Below, in pieces: positions 17,391-25,054 of a DNA stretch of 64,000 bases. The DNA comes from Microbispora sp. H13382 (GTDB lineage Bacteria > Actinomycetota > Actinomycetes > Streptosporangiales > Streptosporangiaceae), in the NCBI RefSeq assembly GCF_014161445.1, contig NZ_JABBXA010000025.1, forward strand, positions 58,889 through 122,888. The letters run 5' to 3'. A model generated the notes under the pieces. That model was not told where the DNA came from. It ran no database searches and was given only the letters and a program-made list of their open reading frames with translations. Position 1 is the first letter of the stretch. Each line of letters starts with the position of its first letter. A program made the position numbers and the translations under genes.

Positions 17391-18385
17391 CGGCGGCCTT
17401 CCGCGTCGCCGTCGTCGGCCTCGGCTGGTGGGGCCGCACCGTCGCGGCCGCGCTCAGGGGCAGCGGTCTGGTCAGCGTGGTACTCGGCGCCGACCCCTCC
17501 GCAGCCGGCCGGACGGCGGGCGAAGAGCTCGGGCTGCGCATGGCGAACAGTCTGGAGGAGGTGTTGCAAGCGCCGAACATCGACGGCGTCGTGCTGTGCA
17601 CCCCGCACACGGCGCACGCCGGCCAGATCGTCGCCGCAGCCCGGGCCGGCAAACATGTGTTCTGTGAGAAACCCCTGTGCACATCGGGGGAAGAAGCCGA
17701 GTGGGCGCTCGGCGAGGTGGCCGAGCACGGCGTCACGCTCGGGGTGGGCCACGAGCGGCGGTTCGAGCCGCCGGTGGTCGACCTCCTGCGCCGGGTCCGG
17801 GCGGGAGAATTCGGGACGCCGCTGGTGTTCGAGGGTGCCTTCAGCCAGGACAAGTTCCTCGGCATGGACCCTGGCAACTGGCGGTTGTCACCGGAGGTCT
17901 CACCCGTCGGCCCGCTGTCGGCCACCGGCGTCCACCTGGTCGACCTGTCCATAGCTTTGCTCGGCGCTCCTACTCAGGTATGGGCGCGGATGGCGACGCT
18001 CGGCAGCGAGCTGCCCAACGGCGACACCCTCACCGTCACCATCGGCTTCGAGAGCGGGGCCACGGCGCTGCTGACCTCAGTCCTCGCCACGCCCTTCTTC
18101 GGCAGGGCGATGCTGGTCGGGTCATCAGGCTGGGTCGAGGTGCGCGACCGCAACCATCCCGAGGACCCGCAGGGCTGGGACGTCGTGCGCAAGCGCCGCG
18201 GCGCCCCCGCCGTGACCGAGTTCGTGCCGCCCCACCCCGCCGTTCGCGACAATAGCGAGCAGTGGGCGAAGGCCGCGCTCGGCGGCTCTCCCTACCCAAT
18301 CCCCGTAGAGGAGATGCGCTGGACCGTACGGACCTACGAGGCCGTTGTCCGATCGGTGGCGAGCGGCCGCGTGGAGTCTCCGTAG
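17387..18385 (+). CDS. Gfo/Idh/MocA family NAD(P)-dependent oxidoreductase
   Basis: A 332-residue dehydrogenase. The N-terminal Rossmann motif VAVVGLGWWGRTVAA and the conserved HVFCEKPLCTS lysine motif (about residue 95) define the family. The C-terminal domain has GHERRFEPPV and PVGPLSATGVHLVDLS, placing the usual active-site histidine. It ends the right-hand operon and is coupled to the CocE-type gene. Substrates of the family are sugars, inositols and diverse hydroxy compounds; here unknown. Confidence 0.85.
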   Translation: MTAAFRVAVVGLGWWGRTVAAALRGSGLVSVVLGADPSAAGRTAGEELGLRMANSLEEVLQAPNIDGVVLCTPHTAHAGQIVAAARAGKHVFCEKPLCTSGEEAEWALGEVAEHGVTLGVGHERRFEPPVVDLLRRVRAGEFGTPLVFEGAFSQDKFLGMDPGNWRLSPEVSPVGPLSATGVHLVDLSIALLGAPTQVWARMATLGSELPNGDTLTVTIGFESGATALLTSVLATPFFGRAMLVGSSGWVEVRDRNHPEDPQGWDVVRKRRGAPAVTEFVPPHPAVRDNSEQWAKAALGGSPYPIPVEEMRWTVRTYEAVVRSVASGRVESP

Positions 18386-18404
18386 CAACAGCCAGAGCCG
18401 CGAC

Positions 18405-18957
18405 GGATCGGGGCGGAAAACATCGTGAGAGCTGTTTGTACATGGTGCCGAGGGTGATGTCGCCCAGGTAGCAGGCGATGTCCCGGGGGCGCCAGGACCG
18501 ACCGGGATCTCGCTGGAGCAGAGCCGGGACCGTTTCCCTGCGGCGGTCGGTCAGTGCAACGAGTCGGTCGTCGCGGGACGCTGTGGGAAGTGGGGGCTCT
18601 ATAGGTGCTGCGAGGACGGCGATGGTGAGCGCGGTGACGGGCTGACTGCGGTCGGGCCGGCCGTCATAGAACCGATCAGGGTGTTCCTCATCAGGGGGTT
18701 CTCTCCGGTGATGTCGGCGAGCTTAGTGGGTTCGGTCCGGTCGGCCCTCCCCGTGATGTAGAGAGACACTGCCCCGGTACTCGCGTCTTCGGCGATGAAC
18801 GCGATGGGCCTGCCGTCGGGGAAGCCGTGGCGTCACGGATCATGTTGGGACTCTCGGGAAGCAGCACTACCTGGGTAAGGGGATCAGGCACAACTTCCGT
18901 GATCGGACCCCGGCTGAGCTGATCACGATTCAGGTGTTCTAGCCAGTAAGTCACCTG
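18405..18957 (-). pseudogene. Frameshifted remnant of an uncharacterised actinobacterial protein
   Basis: Reading leftwards from about 18957, one frame encodes a coherent stretch (VTYWLEHLNRD, then PLTQVVLLPESPNMIRD). The sense then continues in another frame from about 18830 (HGFPDGRPIAFIAED, then VSLYITGRADRTEP, then RRETVPALLQRDPGRSW and a winged-helix-like end TLGTMYKQLSR). A single missing base near 18830 explains the switch. No stop follows in the right place, so the 3' end is also lost. At 18957 the gene meets the start of an ISL3 transposase, so the 5' end was cut by that insertion. Confidence 0.55.
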
Positions 18958-18960
18958 TCG

Positions 18961-19225
18961 ATGGCGACGATCTGCGGCGTCTTGATCAGTGAGATGGTCG
19001 CGGCGTTGTTCCCCCACCTGGCCAGCGTGTGCATTGACCAGGTGTTACGTGCGGGAACGACGGCGCGGCCCCGGGCCAGAACCGGCACCGTGGAGGCCGC
19101 GTGCCCGGACTGCGGGGTTGGTTCAGTCGCGGCGCAGGCACAGCCTCTATGAACGGCGGTTGTCCGACACCGCAGTGGGCGGCCAGGAACTGCTCATCCA
19201 CCTGCAGGGCCGTGGCCGTTTTCCT
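18961..19225 (+). mobile_element. Truncated ISL3-family transposase (N-terminal fragment, frameshifted)
   Basis: The ATG at 18961 begins a typical ISL3 N-terminus (ISEMVAALFPHLASV) with the zinc-finger CPDCG. After about residue 57 the sense moves to the +1 frame (LYERRLSDTAVGGQELLIHLQ), which is the next conserved ISL3 block, and then stops resembling the family near 19225. The catalytic DDE domain is absent, so this is a dead remnant. Confidence 0.6.
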
Positions 19226-19583
19226 GGAGGCGCAAAGCAGGTCGATCTACCTGGATCAGGCCCAGCCAGACCCCGGCCAGCGTCTTCGGAACAGGATTGA
19301 TGGAGTGAACCGAGCCTTCACCGACGTGGTCCGCCTCATGGATGACCTACGGCGAGACGTGGAAGCTCAGCAGGCAGCTCGCGAAGTCCTCCTCACTCAG
19401 GCTGAGGAGCAGCAACGGCTCCTTTCGGTCAACCGCGAGCAAGCCGAAAAGATCCGGCAGATCCTCGTTGGAGAGACCAAGGCGACCGTCCGCGCTGAGC
19501 GTCGCCAGCAGTGGATGTTCTTCGCCCTGGGCGTGCTCGTGCCCATCCCCATCGGTGTCTTGATCAACCTGCTTGTCCCGTGA
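19205..19583 (+). pseudogene. C-terminal fragment of a coiled-coil, tail-anchored protein
   Basis: The open frame runs from within the ISL3 remnant to a stop at 19583. The part from about VFLEAQSRSIYLDQ onwards looks native: a Glu/Gln/Arg-rich helical stretch of about 75 residues with heptad spacing, then one hydrophobic helix (MFFALGVLVPIPIGVLINLL) at the extreme C-terminus. The upstream ATG at 19101 lies in IS-derived sequence, so the true N-terminus was lost to the insertion. No family recognised. Confidence 0.5.
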
Positions 19584-19593
19584 CAGGAGCAGC

Positions 19594-19823
19594 TCACGCC
19601 GTAGTGGCACACTTCCGAACCCCGCCCCAAGGACGCAGCAGCGCGCCCGCCTCCTCCAGAGGTTGGTGAACGAACCCGTACGAACGGCCGTCGAGGTCGC
19701 CAGCGTGCGAATCAACTCCCCCGTCCGCGTACCGACGCTTCACCTCGGCCTTCAGCGCCTCACCGCCGGGGCCGTCACCCGCTGGTGCTTCCGAAGCTCC
19801 ACCATGGCCTCCACCCAGATCAC
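19594..19823 (-). pseudogene. Frameshifted small-protein remnant
   Basis: From a GTG at 19823 one frame gives VEAMVELRKHQRVTAPA, and the sense resumes after a one-base shift as ALKAEVKRRYADGGVDS and onward to a stop at 19594. It follows the helix-turn-helix relic immediately (stop and start interlock), so the two were probably a pair. No family recognised. Confidence 0.3.
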
Positions 19824-19824
19824 T

Positions 19825-20058
19825 TCACGCGGCCGCCGCCAACCGAGCACGCAACGCATTTCGGGCCTACGGCGTCGGAGGAACCGCATCCTCCCGCCAG
19901 ATGCAGCCCTCGATCGTCGCCAAGTCGTCGAACTCGTACACCACCTCGCGGTCGCACCGGCCCAGCGTCCGCGCACCACGCCGGCGCGCCCACTGGCGGA
20001 TCGTCACCGCGCTGCGACCCAACCGAACACCGGCGATCTTCGCCGTCGCGGGAGACAA
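19825..20058 (-). pseudogene. Helix-turn-helix (MerR/excisionase-like) relic with an internal amber codon
   Basis: From a TTG at 20058 the frame encodes KIAGVRLGRSAVTIRQWARR, a DNA-binding helix-turn-helix, then REVVYEFDDLATIEG. A TAG codon at 19867-19869 interrupts it, but the same frame continues with ARNALRARLAAAA to a TGA at 19825. It looks like a decayed phage- or plasmid-type DNA-binding protein. The start is uncertain. Confidence 0.4.
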
Positions 20059-20095
20059 GGCACCCCCCGACAGCAGAAACCCCCGGAGCTGTCAC

Positions 20096-20476
20096 TTATC
20101 CGCGGCTTACGGGAACGATGTCCTTGCCCAGCGGCATCAACGAGATCGGGATCATTTTGAGGTTCGCGATCCCCAGCGGGATGCCGATGATCGTGATGAA
20201 CAGCGGGATCGCGGTGACGATGTGCCCGATCGCCAACCAGATCCCGGCGACGAGCAGCCAGATGACGTTGCCGAGCACTGACCACGCGCCGGCGGACGGC
20301 TTGTCGGCGACGGTCCGGCCGAACGGCCACAGCGCGTAACCCGCGATCCGGAACGACGCGATGCCGAACGGGATGGTGACGATGAGGACGCAGCAGATGA
20401 TCCCCGCCACGACATAGCCTAATGCGAGCCACAGACCGGCGAAGATCAGCCAGATGACATTAAGGACGGTGTTCAT
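20096..20476 (-). CDS. YccF domain-containing inner membrane protein
   Basis: A 126-residue protein with two YccF repeats: WLIFAGLWLALGYVVAG and WLLVAGIWLAIGHIV, each followed by a PFGIASFR / PLGIANLK motif. Four hydrophobic helices are visible. Start at the ATG at 20476; a GTG three codons earlier (20485) is an alternative. Function of the family is not established. It stands alone between a relic and an exporter cassette. Confidence 0.85.
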   Translation of the reverse strand: MNTVLNVIWLIFAGLWLALGYVVAGIICCVLIVTIPFGIASFRIAGYALWPFGRTVADKPSAGAWSVLGNVIWLLVAGIWLAIGHIVTAIPLFITIIGIPLGIANLKMIPISLMPLGKDIVPVSRG

Positions 20477-20683
20477 AGTGCTCACTGTCCCACCCGGCCG
20501 GCTCAGCAGGTAGTGGACCGTCCTTACACAATCGATAGTGACCGCCTGGCGGTGAAGGGGCACGCGACGCGCGATAAGCGAGATCGATGCGGCCCTGCGG
20601 CCGGGCATTCGGCCTGGGCGTCGGCCGCCACCACGTCGGGAGCGACCTCCACCGATCTGGATCAGGACAAGCCCGGATGCGGC

Positions 20684-21445
20684 CTAGGAGATCTTGCGGC
20701 GGTAGGTGCGCATGGCGAAGGCGAACGCGACGATGAGGATGCCGACGCACCAGGCCAGGGCGGTCCAGATGTCGGTTCCGACCGGCTGCTCGGTGAACAG
20801 GTCGCGGATGGCGTTGACGATGGAGGTCACCGGCTGGTGCTCGGCGAAGGCGCGCACCGGGCCGGGCATGGTGTCGGTGGGCACGAAGGCCGAGCTGAGG
20901 AAGGGCAGGAAGATGAGGGGGTAGGAGAACGCGCTCGCGCCTTCCATGGTCTTGGCCGAGAGGCCGGGGATGACGGCGATCCACGTCAGTGCCAGGGTGA
21001 ACAGGATCAGGATGCCGGCGACCGCGAGCCATGCGGGCGCCCCCGCCGCCGAGCGGAAGCCCATGAGCAGGGCGACGAGCACGACGACCACGAGTGAAAT
21101 CAGGTTGGCGACCAGCGAGGTCAGCACGTGCGCCCACAGCACGGACGAGCGTGCGATCGGCATGGACTGGAAGCGCTCGAAGATGCCGCCCTTCATGTCC
21201 GTGAAGAGCCGGAACGCGGTGTAGGCGATGCCCGAGGCGACCGTGATGAGCAGGATGCCGGGCAGCATGTAGTTCACGTACGAGTCCGACCCTGTTCTGA
21301 TCGCGCCGCCGAAGACGTAGACGAACATCAGCATCATGGCGATAGGCATGACTGCGGTGGTGATGATGGTGTCGGGGCTGCGGGTGATGTGGCGCAGGGA
21401 TCGTCCCAGCAGGACGACGGTGTCGCCGAGGAAATGCTTGGCCAT
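20684..21445 (-). CDS. ABC-2 type exporter permease (daunorubicin-resistance DrrB-like)
   Basis: A 253-residue permease with six hydrophobic helices and the ABC-2 signature region FQSMPIARSSVLWAHVL. The C-terminal segment EHQPVTSIVNAIRDLF is characteristic of the DrrB/NodJ-like group. It starts 9 bases after the ATPase gene and pairs with it as a small exporter for drugs or lipophilic compounds. Confidence 0.88.
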   Translation of the reverse strand: MAKHFLGDTVVLLGRSLRHITRSPDTIITTAVMPIAMMLMFVYVFGGAIRTGSDSYVNYMLPGILLITVASGIAYTAFRLFTDMKGGIFERFQSMPIARSSVLWAHVLTSLVANLISLVVVVLVALLMGFRSAAGAPAWLAVAGILILFTLALTWIAVIPGLSAKTMEGASAFSYPLIFLPFLSSAFVPTDTMPGPVRAFAEHQPVTSIVNAIRDLFTEQPVGTDIWTALAWCVGILIVAFAFAMRTYRRKIS

Positions 21446-21454
21446 CGTGGTTCC

Positions 21455-22264
21455 TTACTGGTCCGTACTGACCTGCGGTGTTCGCCGGGCGTCGCCGTTC
21501 TTGCCGTCGGTACCGACGAGGGTGAGGAAGACGTCCTCGAGGGTCGGCTGCTTTTCGACGTATTCGACCTTGGCGGGCGGGAGCAGCTGCTTGAGCTCGG
21601 TGAGGGTGCCGTTGACGATGATCCGGCCCTCGTGGAGGATCGCGATTCGGTCGGCGAGGTGTTCGGCCTCGTCCAGGTACTGCGTGGTGAGCAGCACCGT
21701 CGTCCCCTGGACGGCGAGTTCCTTGACGGCCTGCCATACCTCGATGCGTGCCTGGGGGTCGAGCCCGGTCGTCGGCTCGTCGAGGAAGATGACCGGCGGG
21801 TTCCCTATGAGGCTCATGGCGATGTCGAGGCGGCGGCGCATGCCACCGGAGTACGTCCCCACCTTCCGCGCGGCCGCGTCGGTCAGCGAGAAACGGGCGA
21901 GCAGGTCATCGGCGATCCTGCCCGGGTTCCTGAGGTGCCGCAGCCGGGCGACCAGCACCAGGTTCTCCCGCCCGCTGAGGATCTCGTCGACGGCGGCGAA
22001 CTGTCCGGTGAGACTGATGGACTCCCGCACGCCCGCTGCCTGCGTCGCGACGTCGAAGCCGTTGACGCGGGCCGTGCCCGCGTCGGCCTTGAGCAGCGTG
22101 GACAGAATCTTCACGGCCGTGGTCTTGCCCGCACCGTTGGAGCCGAGCAGGGCGAAGATGCTGCCGCGCGCCACGTCGAAGTCCACGCCGCGCAGCACCC
22201 GCAGGTCCTTGTACGACTTCTCCAGGCCCTGCACCTGGATCGCCGGGGCTTGCTGTGTCGTCAT
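21455..22264 (-). CDS. ABC exporter ATPase (DrrA-like)
   Basis: A 269-residue ATPase. Start at 22264, overlapping the upstream DUF1048 stop (ATGA). Walker A GSNGAGKTT, signature YSGGMRRRLDIAMSL, Walker B VIFLDEPTTGLDP and the DrrA-type C-terminal segment QPTLEDVFLTLVG are present. It energises the permease at 20684. The cassette PadR - DUF1048 - ATPase - permease is one transcription unit. Confidence 0.92.
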   Translation of the reverse strand: MTTQQAPAIQVQGLEKSYKDLRVLRGVDFDVARGSIFALLGSNGAGKTTAVKILSTLLKADAGTARVNGFDVATQAAGVRESISLTGQFAAVDEILSGRENLVLVARLRHLRNPGRIADDLLARFSLTDAAARKVGTYSGGMRRRLDIAMSLIGNPPVIFLDEPTTGLDPQARIEVWQAVKELAVQGTTVLLTTQYLDEAEHLADRIAILHEGRIIVNGTLTELKQLLPPAKVEYVEKQPTLEDVFLTLVGTDGKNGDARRTPQVSTDQ

Positions 22265-22677
22265 CACTCGGTCCTGTCTTGTCTTCCGGGCTCTTCGCCG
22301 GCGGCGCGCTCGACGGCGCTGATGAGGCGGTTCCGCACCCGGCTTCTCCACTGTCCGAGTGGGTAGTTGGCCGCGAACGCCTCCACGAACTCCACGGGGT
22401 CGTCCCCGAAGAGGTCGCGGATCGGGGTTCCGTCCGCCGCGCTCTGTTCGAACAGATCGGCCAGGTCCTCGTACATCGCCATCGCCCCGGCGCCGTCGGC
22501 CGGCCCGAGGAGCATCAGGTAGCGCTCCATCGCCTCGGCCGCCGTGCGGTAGCTCTCGGGAAGCTGCTTGACGCGCGCCTTGTACTGCCGGTAGCGCCGC
22601 TTGTCCTCCAGCGGCCCGGTGACCTTCTCCAGGTACTGCAGATAGCGGCTCTTCGACTCGTCCGGCCCTGTGGCCAT
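22264..22677 (-). CDS. DUF1048 family protein
   Basis: A 137-residue helical protein of the DUF1048 type, recognisable from YRQYKARVKQLPESYRTA and the MAMYEDLADLFEQ helix. Such genes commonly accompany PadR regulators and ABC exporters, and a regulatory or accessory role is presumed. It starts 2 bases after the PadR stop and its stop overlaps the ATPase start. Confidence 0.8.
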   Translation of the reverse strand: MATGPDESKSRYLQYLEKVTGPLEDKRRYRQYKARVKQLPESYRTAAEAMERYLMLLGPADGAGAMAMYEDLADLFEQSAADGTPIRDLFGDDPVEFVEAFAANYPLGQWRSRVRNRLISAVERAAGEEPGRQDRTE

Positions 22678-22679
22678 GT

Positions 22680-23009
22680 CTACTTACCTCCTTCGCGGAG
22701 CTGTTCGAGCCTCTCGGCGAGAAAGCTCCAGGTCCTCCAGAACTCTTCGAGGTACTCCCGTCCCTGGGCGTTCAGGGAGTACACCTTGCGCGGCGGCCCC
22801 TTCTCGGACGGGACCTTCTCCACGTCGACCAGGCCGCGCTGCTCGACCCGGACCAGCAGCGCGTAGATGGTGCCCTCGGCGATGTCGGAGAAGCCCTGCT
22901 CCCGTAGCCACGCCGTGATCTCGTAGCCGTACGCGGGCTGGCCGGACAGGATCGCCAGGACGATGCCCTCCAGCGTTCCCTTGAGCATCTCGGTCGCCTG
23001 CTTGCCCAT
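22680..23009 (-). CDS. PadR family transcriptional regulator of the exporter cassette
   Basis: A 109-residue PadR protein: GTLEGIVLAILSGQPAYGYEI opens the winged helix, EGTIYALLVRVEQRGLV is the recognition region, and the wing is PPRKVYSLNAQGREYL. PadR proteins repress adjacent exporters and are released by drug ligands. The perfect inverted repeat at 23028-23094 just upstream is its likely operator, giving autoregulation. Confidence 0.9.
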   Translation of the reverse strand: MGKQATEMLKGTLEGIVLAILSGQPAYGYEITAWLREQGFSDIAEGTIYALLVRVEQRGLVDVEKVPSEKGPPRKVYSLNAQGREYLEEFWRTWSFLAERLEQLREGGK

Positions 23010-23027
23010 GGAGACGCCCCCCTTCAG

Positions 23028-23094
23028 CTACTTGGTGTTGCTGAGTACCGGTACACAGTAACGCTAGATACCGGTACTCAGCAACACCAAGTAG
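23028..23094. promoter_or_regulatory. Perfect 26-bp inverted repeat (putative PadR operator)
   Basis: The arms 23028-23053 and 23069-23094 are exact reverse complements separated by 15 bases. Each arm ends in TACCGGTA, itself palindromic. The repeat lies 19 bases upstream of the PadR start, where the promoter must be, so dimer binding there would block transcription. It could alternatively act as a hairpin in the leader transcript. Confidence 0.7.
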
Positions 23095-23100
23095 TTCGCG

Positions 23101-23362
23101 CGTATGGGTGGATGCGACCTGATCACTGCTCGTGAGCGAGCGCAGCCGCGAATGGCGCAATCGCTGAAGGCCTCATGGCGTCCACGATCACCGGACACGC
23201 TGATACCGCGCCGCCACCGTCCTGACACGGCCGCTGACACGACACCGCAGACGACCTGATCGCCGTCGAAACCTCCGTCGGCCTGCCGCCCGCCCAGCGC
23301 GGCCTCCATCTCCGGTTCCGCGACGGCGCCGCCGACGGCAAGCCGTGCAGGAGGCCACTCGG
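23101..23362. other. Region without a supported gene
   Basis: No frame shows a complete gene. A short plus-frame stretch near 23250-23350 (PPAQRGLHLRFRDGAADGK) may be a degraded fragment but was not recognised. Confidence 0.3.
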
Positions 23363-23692
23363 CTACAGATACGACGCGACCGGCGCAACTGCTGTATGCG
23401 GCCCGACTCGACTGATCCCGGAGGAGTCACAGAAGCGCAGCGGGCCGAGGTCCAGGATCAAACAACCGTCGCGGAGGTGATCCCACAAGCGCTCAACCGT
23501 GTCGAGCAGACTGGCGGACCTCGTCCAATCAAGATCTCCCGTGACGTGCACGACCGCCCATCTGCCATAGGCGCCGTGATCCACGTCGAACACGATCCCC
23601 TTAGGAGGCACCGCGATCACCGCCTCCCACCCGCAAGCGCCACTGCCGTACAACCCAGTCCCCCGACGAAGGTACGGCAACATCGGCCACAC
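23363..23692 (-). pseudogene. STAS-domain anti-sigma factor antagonist, C-terminally truncated
   Basis: The product contains AVVHVTGDLDWTRSASLLD and LILDLGPLRFCDSSGIS, the STAS fold with the DSSG serine that is phosphorylated in SpoIIAA-type antagonists. After that motif the family normally continues about 45 residues, but here the sequence diverges to an unrelated tail and stops at 23363. It is probably a broken antagonist gene. No partner anti-sigma kinase is nearby. Confidence 0.5.
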
Positions 23693-23824
23693 GAGGCGCT
23701 GCTGTTACGGTAAGCGCGGTGTGCCGGGAAGTCTGGTCGGCGACGTCTTTCAGCGTTGCACTCGGCGGAGGTTCTCGGTGGCACTCGAGACGGCGTGTAG
23801 GCACCACATCGAGGCAGGCCGGCG

Positions 23825-25054
23825 GTGAGCGCTCTGCTGCCGGCGTTCGCCGGTGTCCTGTTGCTGGCTGTGCTGCTGTCCAGCCTGGCGAACCGTACGA
23901 TCCTGTCCACCGCGGCGTTGTTCCTGGTCGCCGGGTTCGTCCTGGGGGACGGCGTGCTGGGCGTGATGCCGATCGCCCCGGACGACGAGATCGTCGGCAC
24001 GCTGGCGGAGCTCGCGCTGTTCGCGGTGCTGTTCACCGACGGCATGCGGGTCGGTTGGAACGAGTTGCGCGAGGCGTGGAAGCTGCCCGGGCGGGCCCTC
24101 GGCTGGGGTCTGCCGCTCACGCTGCTGGTGACCGCGGTCGGCGCACACTATCTCGTCGGGCTGGGCTGGATCGAATCGCTGCTGATCGGCGCGATCCTGT
24201 CCCCCACCGACCCGGTGTTCGCCGCCGCGCTGGTCGGCAACGAGAAGGTGCCACCCCGGCTGCGCCGGCTGCTGAACGTCGAGTCGGGCGTCAACGACGG
24301 GCTGGCTCTGCCGTTTGTGATGGTGTTCCTCGCGGTCGCCGCGGGCTCGCACAACCTGCACCTCGGTGAGCTCGGCCTGGAGCTCGCCGTCGGGGTGCTG
24401 ATCGGCGTGGCCGTTCCGTGGCTGGCCATCAAACTGGAGCGCACTCGCTGGTTTTCCGCCTCCACCGCCTACGAGCCATTGAACGCGCTGGCCATCGGCC
24501 TGCTGGTGCTGGCGCTGGGCAAGGCCGCGCACGGCAACCTGTTCCTCGCCGCCTTCTGCGCCGGCATCACCGTGGCGACCTTCGGCGAGCGGCAGCGCGA
24601 GTCGTTCGAGCACTTCGGCGAGCTGATCGCCGAGCTGTTCAAGCTCGGCGCCCTGCTGGTCTTCGGCGCGCTGATCAGTCCGGCGCTGCTGGGCTCGGTC
24701 GGCTGGGCAGGCTGGGTGTTCGCGATTTTGGCGCTGGTTGTGGCCCGGCCGGTCGCCATCTGGGTGTCCTTCCTCGGCTCCGGGCTGGGTGTACGTGAGC
24801 AGGCCGCGACGGCTTGGTTCGGGCCGAAGGGCTTCGCCTCGGTCGTCTACGGGCTCATCGTGCTGGGCTCCGGCATCGTCGCCGCCCAGCAGGTCTTCCA
24901 GCTTGTCGCCGTCACCATCGTGGCCTCGATCCTGCTGCACTCCTCCACCGACATCCTGGTGGCCCGCTGGTTCGACGACGAGCGGGAAGTCCCCGCCTGG
25001 TATGGCGCCGCCCGTCGCCTGCACGGACGCGTACGCCGGAATCACGAGGCATGA
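23825..25054 (+). CDS. Cation/proton antiporter (CPA1, NhaP-type)
   Basis: A 409-residue antiporter with about 12 helices; GTG start. Conserved segments are FVLGDGVLG, LFTDGMR, GAILSPTDPVFAAAL and NVESGVNDGLALPF; the PTDP and GxND acids are the ion-binding centre of the family. It overlaps the TrkH gene by 4 bases, pairing Na+(K+)/H+ exchange with potassium uptake. Confidence 0.88.
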   Translation: MSALLPAFAGVLLLAVLLSSLANRTILSTAALFLVAGFVLGDGVLGVMPIAPDDEIVGTLAELALFAVLFTDGMRVGWNELREAWKLPGRALGWGLPLTLLVTAVGAHYLVGLGWIESLLIGAILSPTDPVFAAALVGNEKVPPRLRRLLNVESGVNDGLALPFVMVFLAVAAGSHNLHLGELGLELAVGVLIGVAVPWLAIKLERTRWFSASTAYEPLNALAIGLLVLALGKAAHGNLFLAAFCAGITVATFGERQRESFEHFGELIAELFKLGALLVFGALISPALLGSVGWAGWVFAILALVVARPVAIWVSFLGSGLGVREQAATAWFGPKGFASVVYGLIVLGSGIVAAQQVFQLVAVTIVASILLHSSTDILVARWFDDEREVPAWYGAARRLHGRVRRNHEA

